From the NCBI GenBank assembly GCA_963726825.1, contig CAVSDT010000001.1, positions 1,302,001 through 1,366,000 of the forward strand: DNA of 64,000 nt, written 5' to 3'. Made by a program: the position numbers and the translations under genes. Origin of the DNA: DATLGB01 sp963726825 (GTDB lineage Bacteria; Actinomycetota; Thermoleophilia; Solirubrobacterales; Solirubrobacteraceae). This document shows, piece after piece, positions 50,143-58,924 of this stretch (position 1 is its first letter; every line of letters begins with the position of its first letter). The notes beneath the pieces were generated by a model, which saw nothing but the letters and a program-made list of their open reading frames with translations, was not told the origin of the DNA and did no database searches.

Positions 50143-51129
50143 CTAGGTCGCCTGGACGGCGACGAGGCACAGGTCGTCGGCGAGCGTCCCGCCGCCGAAG
50201 GCCGTCGCCTCGTCGTTGAGCGTCGCGAGCAGGTCCGCGACGCTGGCCGCCGCGTGCTGGCGCATGAGGTCACCGGCGCGCTCGACGCCGAGCATCCGGC
50301 CCTCCGCGCGGGCCTCGACGAGGCCGTCGGTGTAGAGGAGGACGCCGGCGCCGGCCTGCAGGTCGATCTCGCCCTCGGTGCAGTCGAGCGTCGCCCGGAC
50401 GCCGAGCGGCAGCCCGTGGCCGGCGCCGTCGAGCTCCTCGCCGGAGCCGAGGCGCAGCGGCGGTGGGTGGCCGGCGAGGCCCCAGCGCAGGCGCTGCGTG
50501 GAGGCGTCGAAGGTCATGCAGGCGGCGGTGGCGAATCGCTCCTGGTAGGCCGTGCGCTCGGTGAGGGCGACGTTGGCCCACTCGAGCAGCCGGCACGGGT
50601 CGTCTGTGAAGCGCGCGGTCGACACGAAGGCGGTCCGCACGAAGGCGGCCTGACGGGCGGCGTCAATGCCGTGGCCGGCCACGTCGCCGACGACGACGAC
50701 CGTGACGTCGTCCGTCGGACCGGGGACGGCGAGGTAGAAGTCGCCGCTGACCCGACGGGCCGCCGGCAGGAACGTCGCCCCGATCTGCAGGCCGGGACGG
50801 GCGGGCAGTGCCGGCGGCGTCAGGGCGTCGCGCACCGCGCGCAGGTCGCCGAGCTCGTCCTCGGCGGCGCCGAGGGCCTCGCGCATCTCCTTCAGGGCGG
50901 CATCGCGGATGCCGGCCTCCGACCGCAGCTGACGCACGAGCCGGCTCTGCTCGCCCGCGAGCTCGTAGGCGTCGGTGGCGGCCTCGCGCAGGAGCTCGTT
51001 CTCGTCGTGGCCGGCGCGCACCTGGTCGCGCAGCTCGGCGATCTGCTCCTCGTCCTGGCGCAGGCGGTCGCGCAGGTCATCGACGTTCACATCGTCGGTA
51101 CGGTCCCCGGTCCGCTCGCGATCGGCCAT
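50143..51129 (-). CDS. PP2C-type SpoIIE serine phosphatase with coiled-coil N-terminus
   Basis: Serine/threonine phosphatase of 328 aa of the RsbU/SpoIIE group. Residues 15-105 form a coiled coil (VDDLRDRLRQDEEQIAELRD and following). The phosphatase has the metal acids in RVSGDFYLAV, VVVGDVAGHGIDAAR, YTDGLVEAR and ADDLCLV. Such proteins activate anti-sigma antagonists in partner-switching stress responses; the N-terminal coil may receive the signal. No RsbV/W partners are adjacent. Confidence 0.87.
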   Translation of the reverse strand: MADRERTGDRTDDVNVDDLRDRLRQDEEQIAELRDQVRAGHDENELLREAATDAYELAGEQSRLVRQLRSEAGIRDAALKEMREALGAAEDELGDLRAVRDALTPPALPARPGLQIGATFLPAARRVSGDFYLAVPGPTDDVTVVVVGDVAGHGIDAARQAAFVRTAFVSTARFTDDPCRLLEWANVALTERTAYQERFATAACMTFDASTQRLRWGLAGHPPPLRLGSGEELDGAGHGLPLGVRATLDCTEGEIDLQAGAGVLLYTDGLVEARAEGRMLGVERAGDLMRQHAAASVADLLATLNDEATAFGGGTLADDLCLVAVQAT

Positions 51130-51141
51130 GGCGAGGAGAAC

Positions 51142-52164
51142 CTACCGAGCCGGTGCGCCCGCGTCACGGCCCGTCGGGCCCTCCGTGCCGATGAGCGTGA
51201 GACGACTCGTCGCACCGAGCCCCGCCTGGTGGCGCAACGCCACGAGCTCCGGGTCGCCCAGCAGCCGCACCGCGGCCGCGACCGTCGCGGCGGCGCATTC
51301 GCCCGCCTCCATCCCGGCGGCGGCGAGCCACGCGATCGCCGCGGGCAGCTCGGCGTCGCCGACGGTCACGACCCCCGTGATGCCCGGTCGCAGCGACGGC
51401 CACGCGGCGGGGGAGACCGCGGCGCAGTCCATCCCGGCCATGACCGTCCCGGGTGTCGCGACCGCCGTGGGCTCGCCCGCGGTCAGCGACGCGGCGAGGC
51501 AGGCGGCGGTCTCGGGCTCGACGCCGATGACCGGGATCCCCGCGGCCGCGCCGAAGCGCGCCGCCGCGGCGGCGAGCGACCCGACGCCGACGGGGACGAG
51601 CAGGGCGTCGGTCGCGGTCTGCTCGGCCAGCTCGGCGAACAGCGTCGCGTAGCCGTCGATGACCGCCGCGGCCGACGGGGAGCTGCCGACGTCGGCGATC
51701 TCCAGCGCCCCCGGCTCGCGACCGGCGATGCCGGCCCGGGCGACCGCGTCCTCGTAGCTGCCGTCGACGACCACGAGCTCGGCGCCCTCGGCGCGGATCG
51801 CGTCCCGCCGGGCGGCGACGGAGCGCGCGGGGACGAACACGCGGCAGGCCAGGCCGCGCAGCGCGGCCACGCGGGCGACGGCACGGCCGTGGTTGCCGGC
51901 GGAGGCGGCGACGAGCGTGCGGGTGTCCGGCGCCGTCCGGAGCGCGAGCTCGACCGCCCACGAGGCGCCGAGGGCCTTGAAGGCGGGCAGCCCCAGGCGG
52001 TCGCTCTCGTCCTTGACGGTGATCGACGCGACACCGATCTCGGCGGCGAGGTCGGCCAGCGCGCGCACGGGCGTCGGCGCGTAGCCCGCGAGGGCGGCGT
52101 GGAACGGGCGGGCGCGCGCGTCGACCGGCGGGACGGCGGCCGGATCGAACGCGCGGTTGACCAT
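51142..52164 (-). CDS. Diaminopropionate ammonia-lyase-like PLP enzyme
   Basis: Fold-type II PLP enzyme of 340 aa. The PLP lysine is in LPAFKALGASWAVE; the phosphate-binding loop AASAGNHGRAVARVAALRG and the glycine-rich PVGVGSLAAAAARFG follow. The closest named family by feel is diaminopropionate ammonia-lyase (2,3-diaminopropionate to pyruvate and ammonia), a relative of threonine dehydratase. It is shorter than the about 400 aa of E. coli DpaL, so another amino acid could be used. Confidence 0.82.
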   Translation of the reverse strand: MVNRAFDPAAVPPVDARARPFHAALAGYAPTPVRALADLAAEIGVASITVKDESDRLGLPAFKALGASWAVELALRTAPDTRTLVAASAGNHGRAVARVAALRGLACRVFVPARSVAARRDAIRAEGAELVVVDGSYEDAVARAGIAGREPGALEIADVGSSPSAAAVIDGYATLFAELAEQTATDALLVPVGVGSLAAAAARFGAAAGIPVIGVEPETAACLAASLTAGEPTAVATPGTVMAGMDCAAVSPAAWPSLRPGITGVVTVGDAELPAAIAWLAAAGMEAGECAAATVAAAVRLLGDPELVALRHQAGLGATSRLTLIGTEGPTGRDAGAPAR

Positions 52165-52180
52165 GCCGCGGGCCGGCGGC

Positions 52181-53074
52181 CTACCCGCGCAAGGGCGCGA
52201 GCTCGACGCCGGAGAGCTCGGCGAGCGCCGCCAGCAGCGCCTGCGTCCCCTTCTGGCCCAGCCCCTGCGCCTGGGTGGCGACGTAGAGCTGCTCGGCCAG
52301 CGCCAGGCCCGGGAGGCTGAGCGTCATCCGGCGCGCCTCGGCCAGGGCGATCCCGAGGTCCTTGACGAAGTGGTCGACCTTGAAGCCCGGCTCGAGGTCG
52401 CCTTGGAGCAGGCGCGGGGCGTAGGTGGCCATGGAGAAGGACGCGGCCGCGCCGCCGCCGATCGTGTCGAGCACCGCCTCGACGTCGAGCCCGGCGCCGT
52501 AGGCGTACAGCAGTGCCTCGCAGAGCGCGACCATCCCGGAGGCGATCGCGATCTGGTTGACCATCTTCGTGTGCTGCCCTGCGCCGGCGCCGCCGGCGAG
52601 CAGGACCTTGCCGGCGTAGGTGTCGAACGCCGGCGTGGCCGCCTCGAGGGCGGCCTGCGACCCGCCGCACATCACGACGAGCCGTGCCTCGCGGGCGCCG
52701 ACGTCGCCGCCGGAGACGGGGGCGTCGAGGGCCTCGATGCCGCGCTCACCGGCCGCGGCGGCGATCTCCTCCGCCAGCGACGGCTCGCTCGTGGTGTGGT
52801 CGACGAGCGTGCTCCCCGCCGCCATCGCCGCGAGCAGCCCGCCCTCGCCGAGGATCGTCTCGCGCACGTCGTGCGGGTAGCCGAGCATCGTCACGACGAG
52901 CTCGGCGCCGTCGGCCACCGCGGCGGGCGTGTCGGCCCAGACGGCGCCGGCGTCCAGCAGCGCCTCCGCCCGCGAGCGGGTGCGGGTGTGGACCGTCAGC
53001 TCGTGCCCGGCGGCAAGCAGGTGCCCGACCATCGGGGCGCCCATGACGCCGGTGCCGATCCAGCCGATGTGCAT
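52181..53074 (-). CDS. 3-hydroxyisobutyrate dehydrogenase-like NAD(P)-dependent oxidoreductase
   Basis: Beta-hydroxyacid dehydrogenase of 297 aa. HIGWIGTGVMGAPMVGHLL binds NAD(P); DAPVSGGDVGA is the substrate loop; the catalytic Lys is in GAGQHTKMVNQ. The C-terminus (DHFVKDLGIALAEARR) is also typical. Substrates in this family include 3-hydroxyisobutyrate, tartronate semialdehyde and imines, and cannot be chosen here. It lies 16 bp upstream of the PLP lyase gene. Confidence 0.88.
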   Translation of the reverse strand: MHIGWIGTGVMGAPMVGHLLAAGHELTVHTRTRSRAEALLDAGAVWADTPAAVADGAELVVTMLGYPHDVRETILGEGGLLAAMAAGSTLVDHTTSEPSLAEEIAAAAGERGIEALDAPVSGGDVGAREARLVVMCGGSQAALEAATPAFDTYAGKVLLAGGAGAGQHTKMVNQIAIASGMVALCEALLYAYGAGLDVEAVLDTIGGGAAASFSMATYAPRLLQGDLEPGFKVDHFVKDLGIALAEARRMTLSLPGLALAEQLYVATQAQGLGQKGTQALLAALAELSGVELAPLRG

Positions 53075-53094
53075 GGCCGGAGTCTACGTCCGGA

Positions 53095-53625
53095 TCACCA
53101 GAGGTCGCCGGGGCGGAAGTCGCACGTGAGCTCCGCCTCGCGGTCGAGCGGCGCGGCGCACGGGAGGACGCGCACGTGGTCGCGGTCGCTGGACGTGTCG
53201 ACGACGCCCGTGGGTGTGAGCGCGCGCAGCGGACCCGCCCAGGGCAGCCAGCCGTGGCGCGCGTACAGCGGCGCGCCGTCCTCCGTCGCGCCGAGGGCGC
53301 CGAGGTCGTAGGCGCCCTGCAGCAGCCGGCCGATCTCGGTCATCAGCGCGTCGCCGATCCCCTGCCGGCGGCGGTCGGCGCGGGTGGCGACGGACTCGAC
53401 GTAGCCGCAGCGCAGCGCCCGGCCCTGGTGCAGCAGCCGCCGCATGACGACGCAGGCGTGGCCGACGGGGGCGCCGTCGTCGTCGGCAGCGATCACGTGC
53501 ATGCCGCCGAGGGCGTGCTCCCAGTCCTCGGCGTCGAAGTCGTCGAAGGCCGCGCGGACCATCACGCGCACGGCCTCGAGCTCGTCGGGCGCGAGGTCGG
53601 CGGTGAAGGCGGTGCGCAGCCTCAT
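53095..53625 (-). CDS. AAC(2')-I-like aminoglycoside 2'-N-acetyltransferase
   Basis: GNAT acetyltransferase of 176 aa with the specific AAC(2')-I pattern: DWEHALGGMHVIA, RRLLHQGRALRCGYVESVA, the acetyl-CoA loop RADRRRQGIGDALM, LGALGATEDGAPLYARHGWL and the acidic end AELTCDFRPGDLW. From memory these blocks match the mycobacterial AAC(2')-Ib/Ic enzymes closely. It would transfer acetyl from acetyl-CoA to the 2'-amino group of aminoglycosides; the native role of the chromosomal enzymes may be different. ATG 53625 overlaps the DUF3253 stop (ATGA). Confidence 0.85.
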   Translation of the reverse strand: MRLRTAFTADLAPDELEAVRVMVRAAFDDFDAEDWEHALGGMHVIAADDDGAPVGHACVVMRRLLHQGRALRCGYVESVATRADRRRQGIGDALMTEIGRLLQGAYDLGALGATEDGAPLYARHGWLPWAGPLRALTPTGVVDTSSDRDHVRVLPCAAPLDREAELTCDFRPGDLW

Positions 53626-53873
53626 CGGACGCGCCGGAGCCGGATCGGGCCCTTGACGCCGTCGAGGTCAACGACCTGCCCCCGCTGGGTGACCTCGATC
53701 TCGCCCTGGTCGACGAGGGTGGCGGCGGCGGTGCGCACGAGCTCCATCTGGTCGCGGAAGCCGTCGTCGCCACCGAGCACCCGCGCCGCCTCGGACGGGC
53801 AGATGGTCCTCCCCTGGTCGCGCTGGGCGAGGAGATCGAGGATCGCGCCGCGCGCTTGCGCCTCCGTGGGCAT
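53622..53873 (-). CDS. DUF3253 protein
   Basis: Small protein of 83 aa. ILDLLAQRDQGRTICPSEAAR followed by VRTAAATLVDQGEIEVTQRG and IRLRRV is typical of DUF3253, a winged-helix-like domain of unknown function. The start is ATG 53873. It is coupled to the AAC(2')-like gene by ATGA overlap and is divergent from the cupin gene. Confidence 0.82.
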   Translation of the reverse strand: MPTEAQARGAILDLLAQRDQGRTICPSEAARVLGGDDGFRDQMELVRTAAATLVDQGEIEVTQRGQVVDLDGVKGPIRLRRVR

Positions 53874-53903
53874 GTGACGGACGGTATCGGGCACATGGGG
53901 GTC

Positions 53904-54230
53904 ATGACACCCATCGCGAGGAAGGTCACCTTCGACGCCCTGGACGCCGCTCCGGAGGCGCCCGGCATCGACTCCGAGACGACCGAGATCGGCGGACACC
54001 GCTGGGCGCGCGTGCACTACGAGCCCGGCGTGCTGCGCGAGGAGTGGTGCGACGCCGGCCACGAGGGCTTCGTCCTCGAGGGCGCGGTCACCTACGAGTT
54101 CCGCGACGGCGCCGACCCGCTCGAGCTGCGGGCGGGCGAGGCGTTCTCGCTCCCCGGCGCGCAGGTGCACCGCGGCCAGGCCGGCCCGGACGGCGCCCGC
54201 CTGTTCATCATCGACCGCGAGCCGGAGTAG
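53904..54230 (+). CDS. Cupin domain protein
   Basis: Single cupin of about 108 aa (ATG 53904, or ATG 53895). The two cupin motifs are visible as EEWCDAGHEGFVLEGAVTYEF and SLPGAQVHRGQAG; only one or two His ligands remain, so metal binding is uncertain. The role is unknown. Confidence 0.78.
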   Translation: MTPIARKVTFDALDAAPEAPGIDSETTEIGGHRWARVHYEPGVLREEWCDAGHEGFVLEGAVTYEFRDGADPLELRAGEAFSLPGAQVHRGQAGPDGARLFIIDREPE

Positions 54231-54234
54231 GCGC

Positions 54235-55047
54235 TCAAGGCTCGACGCTGCCGGCGACGACGGTGCGGGTCTGACCGCCGACCCAGATCGTCCCGTCGGC
54301 GTCGCGGTCGACGTGGATGCGGCCGCCGCGGCCGAGCGCGGTGCCCTGACAGGCGACGAAGGGCGCCTGGAGGCGGCCCGTGTCCAGCAGCCACTCGGCG
54401 ACGCCCGCGTTGAGGCTCCCGGTGACGGGGTCCTCGAGGCAGCCGACGTCCGTGACGAACGCGCGCAGCTCGGGCGTGCCGTCGGGATGGAGGCCGACGA
54501 CTCCGACGTCGCGCACCGGGCCGCCGGGCGGGCGCAGCGCGAGCACCGCCTCGGCGCTCTCCAGCAGGACCGACGCCCATTCCGGGCCATTGACGGTCCA
54601 GGCGTGGTCGACGATCGCGTCGCGCCCGATCGCGAGGGTCGCGCAGACCTCGTCGAGCGTCGTGTCGTCCAGCGGTCCCGAGCGGGTGAGCGGCGGCGCG
54701 GCGAAGGCGAGCCGGCCGCCGGTGCGGCGGACCTCGACGAGGCCGGCGCCGCACTCCTGCACGACCCGGTCGGCGCCCGTCCCGGCCGCCTCCAGGACGG
54801 CGTGCGCGGAGCCGAGCGTCGGGTGGCCGGCGAACGGCAGCTCCACCGACGTGGTGAAGATGCGCACGCGGTAGTCGGCGCCCGGCTGCGTGGGCGCCAG
54901 CAGGAACGTCGTCTCGGACAGGTTCGTCCAGTTCGCGAAGCGCTGCAGCTCGGCGTCGTCCATGCCGTCGGCGTCGTGCACCACGGCGACGGGGTTGCCG
55001 AGCCCCTCGGCGGAGCCGAACACGTCGACCTGGGTGAAGCGGCGCAT
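54235..55047 (-). CDS. PhzF-family protein (isomerase-like)
   Basis: PhzF/diaminopimelate-epimerase-fold protein of 270 aa. RFTQVDVFGSAEGLGNPVAVV and SETTFLLAP, ELPFAGHPTLGSAHAVLE and the second-half EDPVTGSLNAGVAEWLL are hallmark blocks; the catalytic Glu is in SET. True PhzF works in phenazine synthesis, but no phenazine genes are near, so this is one of the many PhzF-like isomerases of unknown substrate. Confidence 0.87.
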   Translation of the reverse strand: MRRFTQVDVFGSAEGLGNPVAVVHDADGMDDAELQRFANWTNLSETTFLLAPTQPGADYRVRIFTTSVELPFAGHPTLGSAHAVLEAAGTGADRVVQECGAGLVEVRRTGGRLAFAAPPLTRSGPLDDTTLDEVCATLAIGRDAIVDHAWTVNGPEWASVLLESAEAVLALRPPGGPVRDVGVVGLHPDGTPELRAFVTDVGCLEDPVTGSLNAGVAEWLLDTGRLQAPFVACQGTALGRGGRIHVDRDADGTIWVGGQTRTVVAGSVEP

Positions 55048-55118
55048 GCCGCGGAGGCTACGTCACCCCTCGGGGCCGCTGCCGGCCGGCCGGGGCCGCC
55101 GCGCCTAGAGTCGACGGG

Positions 55119-55430
55119 GTGGCACTGCAACGCGGCGTCGACGATCAGGACCCGCTCTGGCCGGCGCCCGTCCAGCGGCTCGCCGGCGACGACGAGCTGC
55201 GCCGGGTCGGTCGTTCGAGCGTCGTGGCCGTCGGGTCGATGGTCTGCCCGGACTGCGACGCGCCGGTCTCACCCGGGCGGCCGCTGCGCCCCACCGCCGT
55301 CGTCGCCTGCCCGTTCTGCGACCGGGAGGGCCCGGTGCGCGAGTTCCTGCAGCTCGGCGAGCCGACCCGCCCGGCGCGTGTCGTCGTGCGCGTGCGGGAG
55401 GCGGGCCGCCTGCGGGTGAGCGAGGCGTGA
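55119..55430 (+). CDS. Hypothetical zinc-ribbon protein
   Basis: Protein of 103 aa (GTG 55119) with CPDC and CPFC pairs spaced 22 residues apart, a zinc-ribbon pattern, followed by beta-rich sequence (ARVVVRVREAGRLRV). It lies between two PhzF-like genes and overlaps the second by GTGA. Unknown role. Confidence 0.7.
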   Translation: MALQRGVDDQDPLWPAPVQRLAGDDELRRVGRSSVVAVGSMVCPDCDAPVSPGRPLRPTAVVACPFCDREGPVREFLQLGEPTRPARVVVRVREAGRLRVSEA

Positions 55431-56269
55431 CCGCGGTCGAGCGCTGGGTCGCGTTCGCGACGGATCCGGCCGGCGGCAACCCGGCAGGCGTCCTGCTCGA
55501 TCCCTCCGGTCTCGACGACGCCGCGATGCTCGCCGTCGCCGCGGAGGTCGGGTACTCCGAGACGGCCTTCGTCCACGCCCGCCGCGACGCCGACCGCACC
55601 TACGACGTGCGCTACTTCAGCCCGCAGGCGGAGGTCCCGTTCTGCGGCCACGCGACGATCGCCGCCGCCGTCGCCCTCGCCGCCCGCGACGGCGTCGGCC
55701 TCCTGCGCTTCCACACCCCCGCCGGCCTCGTCACCGTCGACACCGCCACCGACGAGGACGGCGCGCCGATGGCGACGCTCACGAGCGTCACGCCCGCCGT
55801 GCACGACGTGGCACCCGCCGACGTCGCCGCCGCCCTCGATCACCTCGGCTGGGCGCCCGAGGAGCTGGACCCGGAGCTGCCGCCGCGGATCGCCGACGCC
55901 GGCGCACGTCACCTCGTGCTGGCGGCGGCGACGCGCGAGCGCCTCGCCGACCTCGACTACGACTTCGACGCCCTGCGCGAGCTGATGCTGCGGCTGCAGC
56001 TCACGACGGTGGACCTCGTGTTCCGCGCGGACGCGACGACGTTCCACGCGCGCAACCCGTTCCCGGTCGGCGGCGTGGTTGAGGACCCCGCGACCGGCGC
56101 CGCCGCCGCGGCGTTCGGCGCCTACCTGCGCGCGCTCGGGGCCGTCACCGCGCCCGTGACGCTGACGATCCACCAGGGCGTGGACCTCGGCCGGCCCAGC
56201 CTGCTGCTGGTGGACCTCGACGCGGACCGTCCCGAGGTCCGCGTCACCGGACGCGCCGTGCGGCTGTAG
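55427..56269 (+). CDS. PhzF-family protein, second paralogue
   Basis: PhzF-like isomerase of 280 aa. FATDPAGGNPAGVLLDP, YSETAFVHA (catalytic Glu), EVPFCGHATIAAAVALA and VVEDPATGAAAAAFGAYL are clear. The GTG start overlaps the zinc-ribbon stop (GTGA), so both are co-translated. It differs clearly from the neighbouring paralogue on the other strand and is therefore not a recent copy. Substrate unknown. Confidence 0.87.
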   Translation: MTAVERWVAFATDPAGGNPAGVLLDPSGLDDAAMLAVAAEVGYSETAFVHARRDADRTYDVRYFSPQAEVPFCGHATIAAAVALAARDGVGLLRFHTPAGLVTVDTATDEDGAPMATLTSVTPAVHDVAPADVAAALDHLGWAPEELDPELPPRIADAGARHLVLAAATRERLADLDYDFDALRELMLRLQLTTVDLVFRADATTFHARNPFPVGGVVEDPATGAAAAAFGAYLRALGAVTAPVTLTIHQGVDLGRPSLLLVDLDADRPEVRVTGRAVRL

Positions 56270-56270
56270 C

Positions 56271-57116
56271 TCAGACCTCGCGGACCTTCGCGTCCACGAC
56301 GGAGAAGGCGCCGAAGCACAGCAGCCCGATCGCCACCGCGCCGAGGAAGACCTTCCCGAAGGGCGCCTGCGCAGCCGCGGCGAGCGCGCCGTCCAGGCCG
56401 ATCGCCTTGTCCGGGTCGTACTCGATCGCGGCCTTGATCACGAAGCCGCCGATGAGGGCGAAGATGACCCCGCGGGCGAGGTGCCCCGCGACGCCCAGGA
56501 GCTCGAAGCCGTGCTCGGCGCGCGTGTCCATCCCCGAGGTGTCGGAGGTCTCCATGAACTTGCGCTTGTAGCCCTTGACCGCCTGCTGGATCCCGACGCC
56601 GATGATGATCAGCCCGGCCGCGCCGACGATCAGCTGGCCGCCCGGCCAGCCCAGCACGCCGGCGGTCGCCTTGTCCTGCCCGCCGCCGCCACCGCCGCCG
56701 CTGCCGAGCAGGATCTGCACCGCCGTGACGCACAGCAGCCCGTAGGCGACAGCGCTGACGGCGGAGTCGATCCGGTCCTTGGCGTCGTCGGAGCCCGTGT
56801 TGACGCCGTGGCCCAGGATCGCGCGGATCAGCCGCCACAGCGCGTAGCCGAGCAGGCCGATGGCGACGACCGCCAGCGCGACCTTCCCGAGCGACCCCTG
56901 GGCGATGGTCTTGAGCGCGCCCTGCTGGTCGGTGGTCTTGCCGCCCGCGCCGAGCGCGAGCTTGAGCGCGAGCACCCCGACGATCAGGAAGACGACGCCG
57001 CGGGCGGCGATGCCGGCGCGGGCGAAGTACTCCATCGCGGTCGAGCGGCTGCCGCGTTCGGCACCGCCGCGCGGGTTCGTCACGTCTGGGGTCGCTGCGG
57101 CGAGCTTGCCGGCCAC
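56271..57116 (-). CDS. DUF1206 membrane protein
   Basis: Integral membrane protein of about 281 aa with three repeats of a two-helix unit of the DUF1206 family. Repeat starts are visible as YFARAGIAARGVVFLIVGVLA, DSAVSAVAYGLLCVTAVQILL and LGVAGHLARGVIFALIGGFV. The GTG at 57116 has a strong GGAGGAG site upstream. Between repeats 2 and 3 there is a run of eight glycines. The family is common in actinobacteria and has no known function. Confidence 0.87.
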   Translation of the reverse strand: MAGKLAAATPDVTNPRGGAERGSRSTAMEYFARAGIAARGVVFLIVGVLALKLALGAGGKTTDQQGALKTIAQGSLGKVALAVVAIGLLGYALWRLIRAILGHGVNTGSDDAKDRIDSAVSAVAYGLLCVTAVQILLGSGGGGGGGQDKATAGVLGWPGGQLIVGAAGLIIIGVGIQQAVKGYKRKFMETSDTSGMDTRAEHGFELLGVAGHLARGVIFALIGGFVIKAAIEYDPDKAIGLDGALAAAAQAPFGKVFLGAVAIGLLCFGAFSVVDAKVREV

Positions 57117-57237
57117 TGGGTCTTCTCCTCCTCGGGGGTCAACCGCCCGCCTGCGGCTGGCTTGGGGGTTCCCGGAGCTGGCGCGAGCAAACCCGGTGGT
57201 GGCGTGGAAGCGGCCGTCGCTGGACACCCCTTCGATC

Positions 57238-58194
57238 ATGAAGATCGGCTTCAAGCTCATCGCGGAGGCCTTCGACCCGAAGGAGATCGTGCGCCAGGCC
57301 GTCGAGGCCGAACGGGCGGGCTTCGACTTCGTCGAGGTCTCCGACCACTACCACCCGTGGCTGTACAGCCAGGGGCACTCCGGTCACGTGTGGTCCATGC
57401 TCGCCGCGATGGCGATGCAGACGGAGACGATCGGCCTCGCCACCGGCGTGACCTGCCCGTCCTTCCGCCAGCATCCGGCGATCGTCGCGCAGGCCGCGGC
57501 GACCACCCAGATCCTCGCCGACGGCCGCTTCACGCTCGGCGTCGGCTCGGGCGAGCGCCTCAACGAGCACGTCACGGGCGAGCCGTGGCCCAACGTCGAC
57601 GTGCGCCAGGCGCGGCTGACGGAGGCGCTGGAGATCATCCGGCTGCTGTGGTCGGGCGGCTACCACTCCTTCCACGGCCGCTTCCTGCAGCTCGACGACG
57701 CCCGCGTCTACGACCTGCCGGAGACGCTGCCGCCGATCGCGGTCGCCATCGGCGGCGCCCGCGCGGCGCGGATCGCGGCCGAGGAGGGCGACGGCATCTT
57801 CGCCACGGAGCCGCTCCCCGAGCTGATCGAGGCCTACGAGGGCGCCGGCGGATCCGGCGCGCGCTACATCGAGGTGCCGACCGCGTGGGCGCCGGACGAG
57901 GCCGCGGCCGCGAAGTCCGCCCACGAGCTGTTCCGCTTCGGGATCATGGGCTGGAAGGTCCAGGCCGAGCTGCCCAACCCGATCAACTTCGAGGCGGCCT
58001 CCGCGTTCGTGACCGAGGACGACATCCGCGAGGCGTTCGCCCTCGGCGACGACGCCGACGCGGTCGTCGAGCAGGTCCGGTCGTTCGCGCAGCCGGGCTT
58101 CGATCACCTGGCGATCGTCAACGCCGGGCCCGACATGGACGGCTTCTTCGCGTTCTTCGCCAACGAGCTCAAGCCGAGGCTCGACGCGCTGTAG
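57238..58194 (+). CDS. F420-dependent LLM-class oxidoreductase (G6PDH-like, TIGR03557 type)
   Basis: Luciferase-like (beta/alpha)8 enzyme of 318 aa, similar to F420-dependent glucose-6-phosphate dehydrogenase. FVEVSDHYHPWLYSQGHSG and VWSMLAAMA, GLATGVTCPSFRQHPA and ADGRFTLGVGSGERLNEHV are typical of F420 enzymes in this class. The substrate is not necessarily glucose 6-phosphate. The gap upstream (57117-57237) contains no gene. Implies that the host makes coenzyme F420. Confidence 0.88.
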   Translation: MKIGFKLIAEAFDPKEIVRQAVEAERAGFDFVEVSDHYHPWLYSQGHSGHVWSMLAAMAMQTETIGLATGVTCPSFRQHPAIVAQAAATTQILADGRFTLGVGSGERLNEHVTGEPWPNVDVRQARLTEALEIIRLLWSGGYHSFHGRFLQLDDARVYDLPETLPPIAVAIGGARAARIAAEEGDGIFATEPLPELIEAYEGAGGSGARYIEVPTAWAPDEAAAAKSAHELFRFGIMGWKVQAELPNPINFEAASAFVTEDDIREAFALGDDADAVVEQVRSFAQPGFDHLAIVNAGPDMDGFFAFFANELKPRLDAL

Positions 58195-58213
58195 GGGCAA
58201 CCACCGGGCGCCC

Positions 58214-58924
58214 TCAACCCGTGGCGGGGTGGAGCGTGGCGGCCAGCGCATGCAGCTCGGCGCGGTAGCCGGCCATGGCCTGGGCGTCGCCCGCGGCGCG
58301 CAGGATCCGGCGCGCGGGGCGCACCGCCGCCGGTGACAGCGCGGCGACGCGCTCGGCGAGCTCCAGCGCGGCGGGTGCGACGTCGGCCGGGCCCTCGACG
58401 AGTCCGGCCAGGATGCCGTGCGCGTCGGCCTCGGCGGCCGTCAGCGGCTCCCCGAGCAGCACCATCCGCTGCAGCTTGAACCACGGCGCGAGGCGGGCGA
58501 CGTGCGAGCCGCCGCCCGGGAAGCCGGCCGCGACCTCGGGGAGGCGGAACTGCACGCCGCGGTGCGCCACGAGCAGGTCCAGCTGTGCCGCCAGCATCGC
58601 GCCCACGCCGACGGCGGCCCCGTTGAGCGCGCCGACGAGCGGCTGCGGGAGGGCCGCGAGCGCCTCGAAGGCGCGCACCGCCACCGCCGACACCCGCGCG
58701 GTGGCCTCGGGGTCGCTGAACTCCGCGAGGTCAGTCCCCGCGCTGAAGGTCCGCTCACCGGCCGCGGTGATGACGACGCAGCGCACCCCGTCGTCGGCGG
58801 CCAGCGCGAGCAGGGCGTCGCCGATCGCGGCGAACGCCGCCGCGTCCAGCGCGTTGACCGGCGGGCGGTCGAGCGTCAGTCGCGCGACCCCGTCGGCGGG
58901 CCGGTCGATCCGGACGGCGGTCAC
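58214..58924 (-). CDS. Enoyl-CoA hydratase/isomerase family protein
   Basis: Crotonase-fold protein of 236 aa. VARLTLDRPPVNALDAA, the oxyanion-hole loop ERTFSAGTDLAEF and the second oxyanion NH block LNGAAVGVGAMLAA, then FRLPEVAAGFPGGG, are typical. The GTG start overlaps the acyl-CoA ligase stop (GTGA). It is the last gene of the ketone/ester catabolism operon and would hydrate an enoyl-CoA made by the ligase pathway. Confidence 0.86.
   Translation of the reverse strand: MTAVRIDRPADGVARLTLDRPPVNALDAAAFAAIGDALLALAADDGVRCVVITAAGERTFSAGTDLAEFSDPEATARVSAVAVRAFEALAALPQPLVGALNGAAVGVGAMLAAQLDLLVAHRGVQFRLPEVAAGFPGGGSHVARLAPWFKLQRMVLLGEPLTAAEADAHGILAGLVEGPADVAPAALELAERVAALSPAAVRPARRILRAAGDAQAMAGYRAELHALAATLHPATG

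Noticed and set aside
49915..52320. An 801-codon open frame on the + strand
   Set aside because: It is antisense to the SpoIIE phosphatase and the PLP lyase, both with clear motifs on the minus strand.
54235..56269. Phenazine biosynthesis locus
   Set aside because: Only PhzF-like genes are present; no PhzA/B/D/E/G homologues are near, and PhzF-fold proteins are widespread in other roles.
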